Source: Deltaproteobacteria bacterium
GTDB lineage: Bacteria > Myxococcota_A > Polyangia > Polyangiales > Polyangiaceae
Direction of reading: 5' to 3'
DNA: 41,406 nucleotides
Assembly (NCBI GenBank): GCA_016209145.1
Contig: JACQWT010000471.1
Span: forward strand, 1-41,406
Shown: positions 17,302-32,367 of the stretch, in pieces
Numbering within the stretch: the first letter of the stretch is position 1
Layout of the letters: each line of letters starts with the position of its first letter
Notes under the pieces: model-generated
Seen by the model: the letters and a program-made list of their open reading frames with translations, nothing else
What the model was told of the DNA's origin: nothing
Database searches by the model: none
Made by a program: the position numbers and the translations under genes

Positions 17302-18563
17302 GCAAATTGGTCAATCCGCACGGCAGCGCGCACTTGAAGCCCCTGCTCCTAGAAGGAAAGGAGCGCGAGCAGGAGATCGCGAAGGCCAAGTCATTGAAGA
17401 AGGTCCCCATGACGAGCCGGGAGACCTCCGACCTCATCATGATTGGGATCGGGGCGTTCACTCCGATCGAGGGCTTCATGGGCCGCGACGACTGGAAAGG
17501 CGTATGCGACGACTACCGCCTGGTGTCGCACAAGGGCCTCTTCTGGCCCATCCCCATAACACTCTCGGCGAGCAAGGCCATGGGCGACTCCATCGGCAAG
17601 GGCGAGGAGGTCGCCCTCTGGGACACCGAGACCGACGCGCTGATGGGCACGATGAAGGTCGCCGAGAAGTACGGGATCGACAAGGAGCACGAGTGCAAGC
17701 AGGTCTTCCGGACCACCGACAGCAAGCACCCGTGCGTGCAGAAGGTGATGGAGCAGGCCGAGGTGAACCTGGCCGGTCAGGTCAAGGTCGTCTCCGAATC
17801 GTACTACCCCGAGATGTTCAAGGGGATCTACCAGCGGCCGGCCGAGGCGCGGCAGGTCTTCCAGGAGCGCTCCTGGAGCACGGTGGCGGCGCTGCAACTG
17901 CGCAACCCGATGCACCAGTCGCACGCCTACCTGGCGTGGATCGCCGTCGAGGTCTGCGACGGGATCTACATCCACCAGCTCGTGGGCAAGCTCAAGGAGG
18001 GCGACATCCCGGCCGACGTGCGCGTGAAGGCCATCCAGGTGCTGGTCGACAACTACTTCCGCAAGGAGCGCGTGGTCCAGGGCGGCTACCCGATGGAGAT
18101 GCGCTACGCCGGGCCGCGCGAAGCGCTCCTGCACGCCGTCTTCCGCCAGAACTACGGCTGCAGCCATCTCATCGTGGGCCGCGACCACGCCGGCGTGGGC
18201 GACTACTACGGGCCCTTCGACGCGCAGAAGATCTTCCACGAGATCCCGCGCGACGCTCTGGAGCTCAAGCCGCTGCCGCTCGACTGGACGTTCTACTGCT
18301 ACAAGTGCGAGTCCATGGCCTCGATGAAGACTTGCCCGCACGAGGACAAGGCCGTGATCGACGAGAACGGTCAGTACAAGGGCGGAGCGCGGCTGATGCT
18401 CAGCGGCACGATGCTGCGCAAGCTGATGAGCGAGGGGAAGCACGTTCCCAAGGAGTTCAGCCGGCCCGAGGTCATCGCGGTGTTGAAGGAGTACTACGAC
18501 CACCTCGAGCAGAAGGTGGAGATCAAGCTGCACGGCCACGCCACGGGCGCGGCGAAGAAGTAG
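17298..18563 (+). CDS. sat: ATP sulfurylase (sulfate adenylyltransferase), dissimilatory type
   Basis: A 421-residue homo-oligomeric Sat. Active-site motifs are [13 protein letters not shown] (about 199-211), [13 protein letters not shown] (about 293-305) and [18 protein letters not shown] (about 262-279). A zinc site of the prokaryotic dissimilatory type is visible in [17 protein letters not shown] (about 333-349). It makes APS and PPi from sulfate and ATP. There is no fused kinase domain. The start at ATG 17298 overlaps qmoC, which places sat last in the aprBA-qmoABC-sat layout. The PPi it releases can be used by the membrane pyrophosphatase encoded at 20040. Confidence 0.97.
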   Translation: MSKLVNPHGSAHLKPLLLEGKEREQEIAKAKSLKKVPMTSRETSDLIMIGIGAFTPIEGFMGRDDWKGVCDDYRLVSHKGLFWPIPITLSASKAMGDSIGKGEEVALWDTETDALMGTMKVAEKYGIDKEHECKQVFRTTDSKHPCVQKVMEQAEVNLAGQVKVVSESYYPEMFKGIYQRPAEARQVFQERSWSTVAALQLRNPMHQSHAYLAWIAVEVCDGIYIHQLVGKLKEGDIPADVRVKAIQVLVDNYFRKERVVQGGYPMEMRYAGPREALLHAVFRQNYGCSHLIVGRDHAGVGDYYGPFDAQKIFHEIPRDALELKPLPLDWTFYCYKCESMASMKTCPHEDKAVIDENGQYKGGARLMLSGTMLRKLMSEGKHVPKEFSRPEVIAVLKEYYDHLEQKVEIKLHGHATGAAKK

Positions 18564-18580
18564 AGCCCGGCGCCGCAGGA

Positions 18581-19135
18581 TCAGGGCTCGAAGTAGAGCG
18601 CGAGCAAATCGGATACCCCGAGCCGTTGCGCCTCGGCGCGCACGTACGCCAGGTCAAGGAAGCCGGCGCAGGCGTCCTTGATCGCCAGGATGTCGTCGAT
18701 GTCCTGGGGGCGGTTCGCCTCCAGCTTGAGCAGCAGCAGATCCTCCACGGAAGCCACCGGGAGAGTGGCAAGCCCGAGGTCTACGCGGCTCGCCCGGGCG
18801 ACGACCTGCTCCAGGAAACGGCTGTCCACGAGGATCACGTCCAGGCCCACGCCCTCCTGCGGCGACGGCGGCGTGTGCAGCCGGAGAAGGCCCGCGTCCA
18901 GCAGCTCGTCCGACTGCTCGGGGTCCTGGAGGAAGCCATGGCGCAGGGCGTGCTCGCGTAGCTCGCGCTCGCTCCCCTGCGGGACCGCGATCACGACATC
19001 GATGTCGAGCGTGGTCCTCGGCAACACGCGGGCGCCGATGGCCACGCCACCAATGACCGCGGCAGGGTGCGGCCACGCCGCGAGGAGCCCTCCGAGCCGC
19101 ACGAGCGCAGCCCCGAACGCATCAGCCTCTTCCAT
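18581..19135 (-). CDS. Small nucleotidyltransferase-fold protein
   Basis: A 184-residue protein with the pattern of minimal nucleotidyltransferases of the AbiEii/MNT type: IGGVAIGAR near residue 28 (the helix-turn glycines) followed by TTLDIDVVIAV near 42 with the paired acidic residues, a later VGLDVILVD near 98, and VEDLLLLKLEANRPQDIDDI near 129. Proteins of this kind act in toxin-antitoxin pairs or as uncharacterised transferases. It faces sat tail to tail with a 17-bp gap and overlaps the preceding small gene by 14 bp. The target is unknown. Confidence 0.75.
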   Translation of the reverse strand: MEEADAFGAALVRLGGLLAAWPHPAAVIGGVAIGARVLPRTTLDIDVVIAVPQGSERELREHALRHGFLQDPEQSDELLDAGLLRLHTPPSPQEGVGLDVILVDSRFLEQVVARASRVDLGLATLPVASVEDLLLLKLEANRPQDIDDILAIKDACAGFLDLAYVRAEAQRLGVSDLLALYFEP

Positions 19136-19340
19136 CCGCCTCCCGCAGTCGTGCCTTGATGGCCAGGAGGAGCTCGGTCGACTCGTCGGAGCGAGAAACC
19201 AGGGCGTGCAGGTGGCGCGTGCGCCGGGCGTGGGCCACGAGCTCGAGCAGCAGGCGGATGCGCTGGGCGGGGGTAAGCGCGGCCCAGTCCCGGCGCTGCT
19301 CCCGGCGCAGCTCGTTGAGCTTCTGCCGGCGGACGGTCAT
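19122..19340 (-). CDS. Small basic protein paired with the nucleotidyltransferase
   Basis: A 72-residue, Arg-rich helical protein if started at ATG 19340 (MTVRRQKLNELRREQ); an upstream start at 19409 would add 23 unpromising residues. It contains LTPAQRIRLLLELVAHARRT, a helical stretch. Its end overlaps the start of the nucleotidyltransferase gene by 14 bp, so the two are coupled as in many two-gene toxin-antitoxin or partner systems. I do not recognise the family. Confidence 0.55.
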   Translation of the reverse strand: MTVRRQKLNELRREQRRDWAALTPAQRIRLLLELVAHARRTRHLHALVSRSDESTELLLAIKARLREADGRG

Positions 19341-20039
19341 ACCAGGAGCATGCTCGCGCCGCGCGCGTCGGTCAACTGCTGCCGGGACGGAGCCCAGGGC
19401 CTCGGACAAAGTCCTCGGCCAGTTGTTAGCGATTGGTGTTAGCAGTTAGCGTTTCCGTAGCGATTCTCGGCCGATCTGCCTACCGCGTCACGCAACGGTT
19501 GGCGGCTGTAGTCCGTTGATCGGACGGGCCATTCTCCGGGCCCCCGAGTCCCTACTCCCACAGAACGAGGTGATCGAGGGGCTCTTCGGGGCCTGCGGGG
19601 CGGCAGATCGGGGCCGTGCTCGCCCGACACCAAGATACGAACCCCCCGGGGTTGTTTGCGCAGTGCCCCGGGGAGGTTTCGCGGCCGCCCGAGAGCAACC
19701 GCCTGCATGAATCTTGGGCGACCACGGGTGCGGCTGTCAAGTGGGTCGGCAACTTGGAAACGCCTGCCCGCTTGTGATCTCGCGCGGGCGGCGCTCCCCC
19801 AGAACCGTCGATGCGTTTTCACATCAAGCCGCGGCCTTGCCGGAAGACCGATCGGCTCGTGCACCTTCCGCCCCGCCAGCGCCTCGGGCGGCTGTACCGG
19901 CGCGAGGAGTGGACGCGGCTACACCCGGACGCAAGGTGGCGGTCAGAGTCAGAGTCCGAATCGAGCGGGCCGCCCGCGCCCGAACGGCGGCCGTCGAAAC
20001 GGTAACGGTGGCAAGCTCCGCCTTTCCCGGCTCTGCCTC
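19341..20039. other. Gene-poor 700-bp stretch
   Basis: No reading frame here has family features or a convincing start. The AT-rich GTTAGC-type motif recurs at 19426-19450. Two short GC palindromes lie around 19635-19675 (AACCCCCCGGGGTT and CCCCGGGG). A possible 7-bp stem hairpin (GGCCGCC/GGCGGCC, 19968-19992) stands about 50 bases downstream of the pyrophosphatase stop and may end that transcript, without a T-run. Confidence 0.5.
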
Positions 20040-22563
<2,524 letters not shown>

Positions 22564-22779
22564 CTGAATCACCTCGCGAACGGTTGCCGTCGCCCCAGCC
22601 CGCTAGCCGGCTGAGCGCACCGGCCCACTTGCGGCCCCTCGTAGCACAAGGGTGTGATCGCCGCGATAGAACGTTCTTATCCGCGCCCCGCCCGTGCTTG
22701 ATGCCGGCGCAGCTCCAGTGCTAAGTGCGCATGCGCTGCGGCGGCCCGTCCGCGCCGCTGCCGGCAGCACGGAGGAGTC

Positions 22780-24075
22780 ATGCGAAGCGTTGGTCGAGAG
22801 CAAGGGCGGAGCCGAAGCGGCCGCTGGGCGCTTGTTGGGGGCGCGGCCCTCGGGGTGGTGTGTAGCAGCGCACTGGCCTGGGCGCAGGCCGGCGGGATCC
22901 CGCCAGCGCCGGTGCCAGAGGGCCAGCCTCCGGCCGAGCAGCCGGCCCCGACCGCTGCGCCCGCGCCCGGGAGCGCGACTCCGGCGCCGGCGCCGGCGCC
23001 CACGGGCGCCCCGCCACCCGAGGGATGGGCCCCGGCGGCGGCCGGGACCGCGGCGCCGGGCGGCGTCGAGGCAGGCAAGCCGCCCGAGCCCAAGGGCGAA
23101 GAGGCGAAGGAGGAAGGCGAAGAGAAGGAGAAGCCGTTCGTGCAGGGCGGCCAGCACCGCCGCGTCAACCAGCACAACTTCATCCCGCCGGACCAGATCA
23201 ACAGTCCGTTCCTCAACAGCAACATCGGGCTGGCGCAGGGCTTCGGCGTCTACCAGTTCCAGGCGCCGGACTACACGCTGGATGCGATCATCAAGGCCAT
23301 CCAGAACCAGGACGCCAACTGGGAGAAGAAGCTGTCGATCTCCGCCCACCACTTCCTCATGTACGGGCAGGCCCTGAGCGGACAGATCGGCATCCTGAAC
23401 CGCGTCTCGCTCGATCTGTCCGTCATGGGCCGGGCGGCGGTGGGCGGCGAGACCGACACCGCCATCGTGATGGGCGGGTTGGGGATGGCGGATGCCGGCG
23501 GCATGGCCAAGGTGCGCATCGTGACCGTGGACAAGATCGGCCTGCAGGTGACCGCTGGCGTGGGCGCCGGCTACCACCACATCCTGCGCGTGCTGCCCAT
23601 GCCCCTGGTCCTGGAAGCCATCTGCAACTACGCGGGGAAGAACTGCGGGCTGGAGGGCTTCGTCAGCATCTCCGAGATGGCCACGGTCACGCCGGCGCTG
23701 ATGGCCACGCTCGGCTGGAAGCCGCTCGGCCTGCAATTCTCGGTCGAGCCCGTGTTCGGCGTGGCCGGCGCGGATGCCGAGGGTAACTTCGAGCCCACGC
23801 AGACGCTCGCCACCGGCGTGCAGCTCGAGGTCGACTTCGCCGAGCTCAGCGAGTGGGCGCCGGTGGCCATCGCCGGCGGGTATCGGATCGACTACGAGCT
23901 GAGCGCCAAGGACGCCTCCTACGCCGACACGCACGGCCTGAGCGGAGGCATCTTCTACAGCGGGCGGCGGGACTTCCTGCTCGGCCTGCGCGCCAACGTC
24001 TCGCTCATCACGCCGAGCCAAGAGGCGGCGCCGATGATGGTGACGGGCTTGATGCAGATGCAGTATTATTTCTAG
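22780..24075 (+). CDS. Secreted protein with Pro/Ala-rich linker and beta-barrel-like C-terminal domain
   Basis: A 431-residue protein. It has a basic N-terminus and hydrophobic core (WALVGGAALGVVCSSALAWA) forming a likely signal peptide, then about 60 residues rich in Pro and Ala, then a charged Glu/Lys stretch. Residues from about 130 to the end alternate hydrophobic and polar residues like outer-membrane strands and end in QMQYYF, with the C-terminal aromatic typical of outer-membrane beta-barrels. GGAGGAG lies just before the ATG. It is divergent from the pyrophosphatase gene and its stop overlaps the stop of the convergent acyl-CoA dehydrogenase. The family is not recognised. Confidence 0.7.
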   Translation: MRSVGREQGRSRSGRWALVGGAALGVVCSSALAWAQAGGIPPAPVPEGQPPAEQPAPTAAPAPGSATPAPAPAPTGAPPPEGWAPAAAGTAAPGGVEAGKPPEPKGEEAKEEGEEKEKPFVQGGQHRRVNQHNFIPPDQINSPFLNSNIGLAQGFGVYQFQAPDYTLDAIIKAIQNQDANWEKKLSISAHHFLMYGQALSGQIGILNRVSLDLSVMGRAAVGGETDTAIVMGGLGMADAGGMAKVRIVTVDKIGLQVTAGVGAGYHHILRVLPMPLVLEAICNYAGKNCGLEGFVSISEMATVTPALMATLGWKPLGLQFSVEPVFGVAGADAEGNFEPTQTLATGVQLEVDFAELSEWAPVAIAGGYRIDYELSAKDASYADTHGLSGGIFYSGRRDFLLGLRANVSLITPSQEAAPMMVTGLMQMQYYF

Positions 24076-25937
24076 TCTACTTCGTCTTCCCAGCGCACGT
24101 AGAGCGCGCTCATGTCGCCGCTCTGGATGGCCGCGGCCTTGGCCTGCACCAGGGGCAGCTCGTAGAGGCAGAAGTAGCGCGCCGTCTTCACCTTGGCGTC
24201 GAGGTAGCGCACCTCGGGATCCTGCTTGGCGAGCTCGGAGACGGCCTTGCCGTCGGCCGGATCGACGCCGGCCTTCTGGCACAGGGGCACGAGCTTGTCC
24301 CAGGCGATTCTCGCCTGATCGAGCAGCAGCCCGGCCAGGAGCACGTCGCCGGTGAGCGAGAGGTAGGTCGAGGCGTTGACCAGCGGGACGAGGAGCTTCT
24401 TGGTCATGGCCGCTTCCATGAAGTAGCCGTTGACCTTGGTCCAGGCGTCCCGCGCCGCGCCGAGCGCGCTTGACAGGGGCGCCAGAGCGGCATGGCTCCT
24501 GGTCGCCTCGACCCAGCTTCCGATCTGGGCGATCAATGCGAAGACGTAGGCCCCGTTCTTCATACCCATCTTGCGGCCCACGAGATCGAGGGCCTGGATG
24601 CCGTTCGTGCCCTCGTAGATCGAGGCGATCTTGCAGTCGCGCAGGTACTGCTCGGCCGGGTACTCCTTGCAGTAGCCGTAGCCGCCGAAGGTCTGCAGCG
24701 CCCACTCGGTGACCCGGAAGCCCATGTCCGAGCAGTAGGCCTTGCACACCGGCGTCATGATCTCGAGCAGGCCCTCGTAGCGCTCGCGCGCGCTCTGGCT
24801 CGCGTCGGCGCGGGCGCGATCGCCGCAGTAGGCCGCGAAGTAGAGCAGGGCGCGCATCCCCTCGCCGTAGGCCTTCTGGCGCATCAGCATCATGCGCACG
24901 TCCGGGTGCCGGATGATGGGCACGCGCGGGGCGTTGGGGTCCCTGAACTGCCTGATGTCGGTGCCCTGCACGCGCTCCTTGGCGAAGGCCAGAGCCGCCT
25001 GGTAGGCGGCGTTGCCCAGCGCCGCGCCCTGCAGGCCGACCGAGATGCGGGCCTCGTTCATCATCTGGAACATGGCCCGCATGCCCTTGTTCTCCTCCCC
25101 GAGCAGGTAGCCGTGACACTTGCCGTCCTGGCCGAAGACCAGCGTGCAGGTGGGCGAGCCGTGGATGCCGAGCTTGTGCTCGATGCCGCTGCACACGACG
25201 TCGTTGGGCTCGCCGACCGAGCCGTCCGGCGCGACGCGGTACTTGGGCACGACGAAGAGGCTGATTCCCGCCGTGCCTTTCGGCGCTCCTTCGACGCGGG
25301 CCAGCACGGCATGCACCACGTTCTCGGTCAGATCGTGGTCGCCGAAGGTGATGAAGATCTTCTCCCCCTCGATGAGGTAGTGATCGCCCTCTTTGACGGC
25401 CTTGGTCTTGACCGCACCCACGTCGGAGCCGGCCTGCGCCTCGGTCAGGCACATCGTGCCCGCCCACTTGCCGGTGTACATCTTCTCGACGAACGTGCGC
25501 TTGAGCTCTTCGCTGCCGAACGCTTCGACCAGGTGGGCGGCGCCGGTGGTCAGCAGGGCGCCGAGGTTGAAGGTGAGGTTGGCGCCGATGAACAGGTCGC
25601 AGCAGGCCAACATCAAGCAGTCGGGCGCGCCCTGCCCGCCGAACTCGGGGCTGTGGTTCAGCGCCTGCCAGCCGCCCTCGACGAAGAGCCGATAGGGCTC
25701 GTGCATGACCTGGGGCACCGTCACCTTGCCGTCCTTGATGGTGCAGCCCTCCCGGTCAACCGCGGCGCTGATCGGAGCCATGGCCTCGCGCGCGAGCTTG
25801 TATGCCTCGTCCAGGATGAGCTCCATGTCCTGGCGGCCGAAGGCGCCGTAGCGCTCGGTGGCGGTGAGCTTGTCGATGTCGAGCTGCTCGAACAGGGTGA
25901 ACTTGATGTCTCGGATGTCTGCGACGAAGTCGGCCAT
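24072..25937 (-). CDS. Acyl-CoA dehydrogenase, long (about 600-residue) type
   Basis: A 621-residue flavoprotein of the acyl-CoA dehydrogenase superfamily. It has an N-terminal helical domain, the FAD-contacting MCLTEAQAGSDVGAVKTKA near residue 165, FGGYGYCKEYPAEQYLRD near 415, and IYEGTNGIQALDLVGRK near 437 with the likely catalytic glutamate. An extra helical C-terminal domain brings it to the size of the DmdC/FadE-like group. The substrate cannot be told from sequence. It probably acts in fatty-acid or organic-acid oxidation, a source of electrons for sulfate reduction (inference). ATG 25937 is preceded by AAAGGAG. It stands alone, without an adjacent etfAB. Confidence 0.92.
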   Translation of the reverse strand: MADFVADIRDIKFTLFEQLDIDKLTATERYGAFGRQDMELILDEAYKLAREAMAPISAAVDREGCTIKDGKVTVPQVMHEPYRLFVEGGWQALNHSPEFGGQGAPDCLMLACCDLFIGANLTFNLGALLTTGAAHLVEAFGSEELKRTFVEKMYTGKWAGTMCLTEAQAGSDVGAVKTKAVKEGDHYLIEGEKIFITFGDHDLTENVVHAVLARVEGAPKGTAGISLFVVPKYRVAPDGSVGEPNDVVCSGIEHKLGIHGSPTCTLVFGQDGKCHGYLLGEENKGMRAMFQMMNEARISVGLQGAALGNAAYQAALAFAKERVQGTDIRQFRDPNAPRVPIIRHPDVRMMLMRQKAYGEGMRALLYFAAYCGDRARADASQSARERYEGLLEIMTPVCKAYCSDMGFRVTEWALQTFGGYGYCKEYPAEQYLRDCKIASIYEGTNGIQALDLVGRKMGMKNGAYVFALIAQIGSWVEATRSHAALAPLSSALGAARDAWTKVNGYFMEAAMTKKLLVPLVNASTYLSLTGDVLLAGLLLDQARIAWDKLVPLCQKAGVDPADGKAVSELAKQDPEVRYLDAKVKTARYFCLYELPLVQAKAAAIQSGDMSALYVRWEDEVD

Positions 25938-26117
25938 GGGTCTGCCTGCTCCTTTTGACGCGATGCGTTAGGTTCTCGTCCGGCTTTAGCAGAAGCGGGC
26001 GCCTGCGGCATCGCGAAACGCGCAGCGTTCCCTTGGCGGCGCGGCACGTGTGCGGTAACACGTCACCGGCCCCGGGCGGGCGGAGCGAGCGCCCGGCAGC
26101 AAGGGTAGGCAAGCCAC

Positions 26118-29174
<3,057 letters not shown>

Positions 29175-29179
29175 CGTGG

Positions 29180-29199
29180 GGGGCGCCGCTCAGCGCCCC
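29180..29199. terminator. Hairpin between convergent secA and propeller genes
   Basis: GGGGCGC and GCGCCCC pair around a six-base loop just after the secA stop and across the stop codon of the minus-strand gene. It could act in both directions, but neither side has a T-tract. Confidence 0.35.
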
Positions 29200-30335
29200 G
29201 GCCCGCGGTAGCGCAGCACGGCCCCGTGGCCCACCGCCACGACGTCCTGGGGCGAAAGGCCCCAGACGTCGTGCAGGCGCGTGCTCGTGTCGGTCAGCAT
29301 CACGCGCCAGCGGTGGCCGTCGTAGTGCACTACGCTGCCGAGCTCGCCCACGGCGTAGACGTCCGCGGCGCTCGCTCCCCACACGCCCCAGAGCCGGGCG
29401 CGCACGGGCGAGATCATCGGCTTCCAGATGCCGCCCCGGCACGCGACGATGCGGCCGCCGTCGCCCACGGCGAAGACGTTGCCCCGGCCGTCGCCCCAGA
29501 TGTCCCGGAGCAGGCCCGCGCCCGCCGTGGCGGGCAGCTTGCGCCAGGCCGCACCCTCCAGCGCGTAGACGGCCTCCCCCAACGCGGCGATGCGGTTGCC
29601 GGGGCCGACCCACAGCCGCGCCAGGCGAAGCGAGGGCGGCGGGAACTGGATGATGAAGCGCCAGCCCTTGTTGGTCAGGCGCAAGAGCTTGCCCGAGGCG
29701 AAAAGGACATGGGGGTCGGTGGCGCTCGTGCCCGCGATCGCCACGACTCCGCCGCCCCCCTGGCCGGCGAGATCGCCTTCGCCCTCGACCCAGGCGAGCG
29801 ACCAGCTCGCCCCGTCGAAGTGCAGCGCACCGCCCCTGCCGCGCCGGAGATCGCCGGCCAGGTAGATCTCGTCGCCCGTGCCCCAGAGGCCGCGCAGCTC
29901 GCCGCCCGACGTGCTGCGCAACGAGCTCAGGGCGTCGCCCAGCTCAACCCGCTTCCAGCTCTCGCCGTCGCCTTCCAACAGCGCCCCGCCCGGGCTGAGC
30001 GCGTAGAGGCGCTCGTGTGCGGGGCTGCCCCAGACGAGGTCGAGCTGGCGCTCCGGCCGGAGCTTGACCAGCCGCCACTCCGGCGGTCCGCTCGGAAGCC
30101 AGGTGCGCTGCGGCGGGCCGCCCTGTGCCGGCGCGGCGTCGCCCTCGTCCGCTCCGGTCCCCGTGGGGGCGGCGGCTCCCTCCGGCTCGAGGCCGGCCTG
30201 CGTCTCCTCCCCCTGCCGGTGGTCCGGCTTCTCCAGGCGACAGGCGCACGGGCCGAGGCACACGACGGCCTGGACGGCGACGAGGACGGCGGAGGTCAGC
30301 GGCAAGCCCACGCCGGCCCGTGACCGTTCAGGCAT
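29190..30335 (-). CDS. Secreted propeller-like protein with VWG/AVG repeats
   Basis: A 381-residue protein from ATG 30335; the upstream in-frame extension to 30515 would run into the dispersed repeat at 30419-30497 and is rejected. It has a hydrophobic signal segment (PLTSAVLVAVQAVVCLG) with nearby cysteines but no good lipobox, then a low-complexity Gly/Glu/Ala linker. Propeller-type strands follow, such as LWGVWGASAADVYAVGELG and LHDVWGLSPQDVVAVG. Repeats of this VWG...DVxAVG form are common in secreted proteins of Myxococcota, one of the taxonomic clues here. The function is unknown. Confidence 0.75.
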   Translation of the reverse strand: MPERSRAGVGLPLTSAVLVAVQAVVCLGPCACRLEKPDHRQGEETQAGLEPEGAAAPTGTGADEGDAAPAQGGPPQRTWLPSGPPEWRLVKLRPERQLDLVWGSPAHERLYALSPGGALLEGDGESWKRVELGDALSSLRSTSGGELRGLWGTGDEIYLAGDLRRGRGGALHFDGASWSLAWVEGEGDLAGQGGGGVVAIAGTSATDPHVLFASGKLLRLTNKGWRFIIQFPPPSLRLARLWVGPGNRIAALGEAVYALEGAAWRKLPATAGAGLLRDIWGDGRGNVFAVGDGGRIVACRGGIWKPMISPVRARLWGVWGASAADVYAVGELGSVVHYDGHRWRVMLTDTSTRLHDVWGLSPQDVVAVGHGAVLRYRGPGR

Positions 30336-30418
30336 TCCAGCACCCGGCTCGTCAGGCGGCCGCGAGCGCGAGCGCGCCCGGAGGCCCGGGCCGCAGCGTA
30401 CTCCTGTACGTGAGGACC

Positions 30419-30497
30419 CGGGCCGAGGACGTAAGCCGCGATCGCGGCCGACTCGGCGAGCCGTCGTTGCTAGCGCCGCAGTGCGTGAGAGCATACG
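30419..30497 (-). repeat. 79-bp dispersed repeat, copy A
   Basis: The reverse complement of this stretch matches 41268-41329 plus 41390-41406 with three mismatches in 79 bases. It lies in the 252-bp gap between the divergent propeller and kinase genes, which otherwise shows nothing recognisable. The match may continue beyond 30419, because copy B runs off the window. Confidence 0.85.
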
Positions 30498-30587
30498 CCG
30501 GCCATTATCCGGCAACCGGGCGGGGGATTCATAGGATCCGGAGGTTGCAGAGCCCGGCGGCGTGCAATAGCGTGACTACCAGGCAGG

Positions 30588-32248
30588 ATGGTGGGTCAGG
30601 TCGTCGGTGGCAGGTACGAGCTCGTCGAGCTGCTCGGCGAGGGCGGCATGGGCGTCGTCTACGAGACCGCCGACGCCGAGACGGGCCGCCGCGTGGCCGT
30701 CAAGCTCCTGAGCGCTCGGCCCATTGCCGGGGACGAGGCGCTGGGCGAGCGCTTCCGCAGCGAAGCCAAGGCGACGGCCGCCGTGGTCAGCGAGCACGTC
30801 GTGCAAGTGCTCGACGCGGGGCGCGACCAGCGCACGGGCCTGACCTACATCGTCATGGAGCTACTGCGCGGCGAGAGCGTGCGTACGCTGCTGCGCCGGT
30901 TGGGTCCACTGCCGCCGCAGCTCGTGGTGCGCATCGGCGTGCAGATCGGTGCCGGCCTGCAGAAGGCGCACGAGACGGGCGTCGTGCACCGCGACATCAA
31001 GCCGGCCAACGTGTTTCTGGCGCGCACCGAGGATGGCCGGGTCGTTGTCAAGCTGCTCGACTTCGGGCTCGCCAAGGTCAAGATGGAGCACGTGGCCGGC
31101 GTGCGGGGCGGCGTGCCGAGGCCCGGCGCCGCGATGCTCGGCTCGCCGCTCTACCTGTCGCCCGAGCAAGCCGGCGGCCGGGCCACGGTGGATCACCGGA
31201 CGGACATCTGGTCGGTGGGGGTGGTCCTCTACGAGCTGCTCTCGCGCCGGACGCCACACCACGAGGTGCGCTGCGCGCGCTGCGCGGCTGCCTGGTCGGC
31301 GAGCCCACGATCGGCCGAGACATGCTGGTGGGGCTGAGCGAACAGGAGCGTGCGGGGATGGTGGACAAGACGGTCAAAGGGGCGGCGGAGCCGGCTGGTA
31401 CCGAGGCGGCGCCGGTCGCGCTCGGGCCAAGTGGCAACGTGCTAGCCGAGCAAGCGAGGGTCGGGACGGCAAGAGGCGCCGCGGCGCCGAACGCGGTGCC
31501 GCCCGCGGAGCGGACGGTAGCGCTGCCTCCGCCGCTGGCGCCGCCGCCGGCGCCGCCGCCGGCGCCCCCCGGCCCCGGCCGCACGGGCCGGACGCTCGTC
31601 GCGCTGCTCGTGGGGATAGTGCTGGGAGTCGCCGGGACGTGGGGCTTCAACGCCACGTTTCCGCCGGGCCGGGCGGACGCCGTGCCCGGGACAGCGCCGC
31701 CGAGCGCACTGCCGCGGCCCGAACCCAGCGCGGCGCCCCCGGCCGAGACGGCGACCGCGGGGGCCGAGGTCACCGTGTTGCTGAAGGTGTCCCCGTCGTC
31801 CGCCACGGTCACGGTCGACGGCACCCTCGTTGTGCCGGAGGACGGTCTCGTCGAGATCACCGGCAAGTCGGGCAGCAGGCACAAGGTCGTGCTGCGGGCG
31901 GGGCCGACCGAGACGCCGTTCGACGTGGTGATCGATGAGACCGGCCCCGAGCCTGCCGAGGTGGCGCTGGGGTCGCCGCCGGCAAGCGCGCCGGCACCGG
32001 TTGGAGCCGCGCCGCCAACGCCGCCGACGGGCGGCACCCCGGCGCCCGCGCCGCCACCCGCCGCCACGCCGCCGCCCGCGTCACCGGCATCGGTGCCGGC
32101 CACGTCGCCTGCGGCACCGGCGCCCAAGCCGGCGATAGTGGCCACGCCGCCGCCCGCGCCTGTGCCCGCGGTGAAGCCAACGCCGCCTGCCCCGCCACCG
32201 CCGGCCAAGCCCGCGCCCAAGCCGGCGGCGGGCGACGAGTACGAGTAG
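30588..32248 (+). pseudogene. Ser/Thr protein kinase with membrane anchor and PEGA-like domain, frameshifted
   Basis: The first frame (30588-31337) encodes a kinase domain with glycine loop GEGGMGVVY, VAVK (K39), HRDIKPAN (D136), DFG (D158), SPEQ and DIWSVGVVLYELL, all catalytic residues present. After residue 226 the frame turns to noise and stops. In the +1 frame the sequence continues to 32248 with a transmembrane segment (TLVALLVGIVLGVAG), a PEGA-like beta domain (LLKVSPSSATVTVDG) and a long Pro/Ala tail. Adding one G at about 31265 joins the two. Even when joined, the last helices of the kinase C-lobe are missing, so decay beyond one indel is likely. A separate product could start at ATG 31322. 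The layout is typical of myxococcal sensor kinases. Confidence 0.75.
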
Positions 32249-32367
32249 CAGGGCGTGCGCCGCCGTCGATGGGCCTGGCGCGGCCGGTGCCGTGCCAGCT
32301 AGTCTAGCTGCATGCGGGCCGGGTACGCCCCGCGACGAGGAGGGCGGCGCGATGGATCGACACAGCA

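Noticed and set aside
19550-19760. Minus-strand frame ending in DHLVLWE that faintly recalls a transposase C-terminus
   Set aside because: The similarity covers about a dozen residues, the zinc-binding cysteines are not in order, and no terminal repeats are visible.
30336-30515. N-terminal extension of the propeller protein to 30515
   Set aside because: It overlaps the dispersed repeat and lacks a signal peptide. ATG 30335 gives a normal signal segment.
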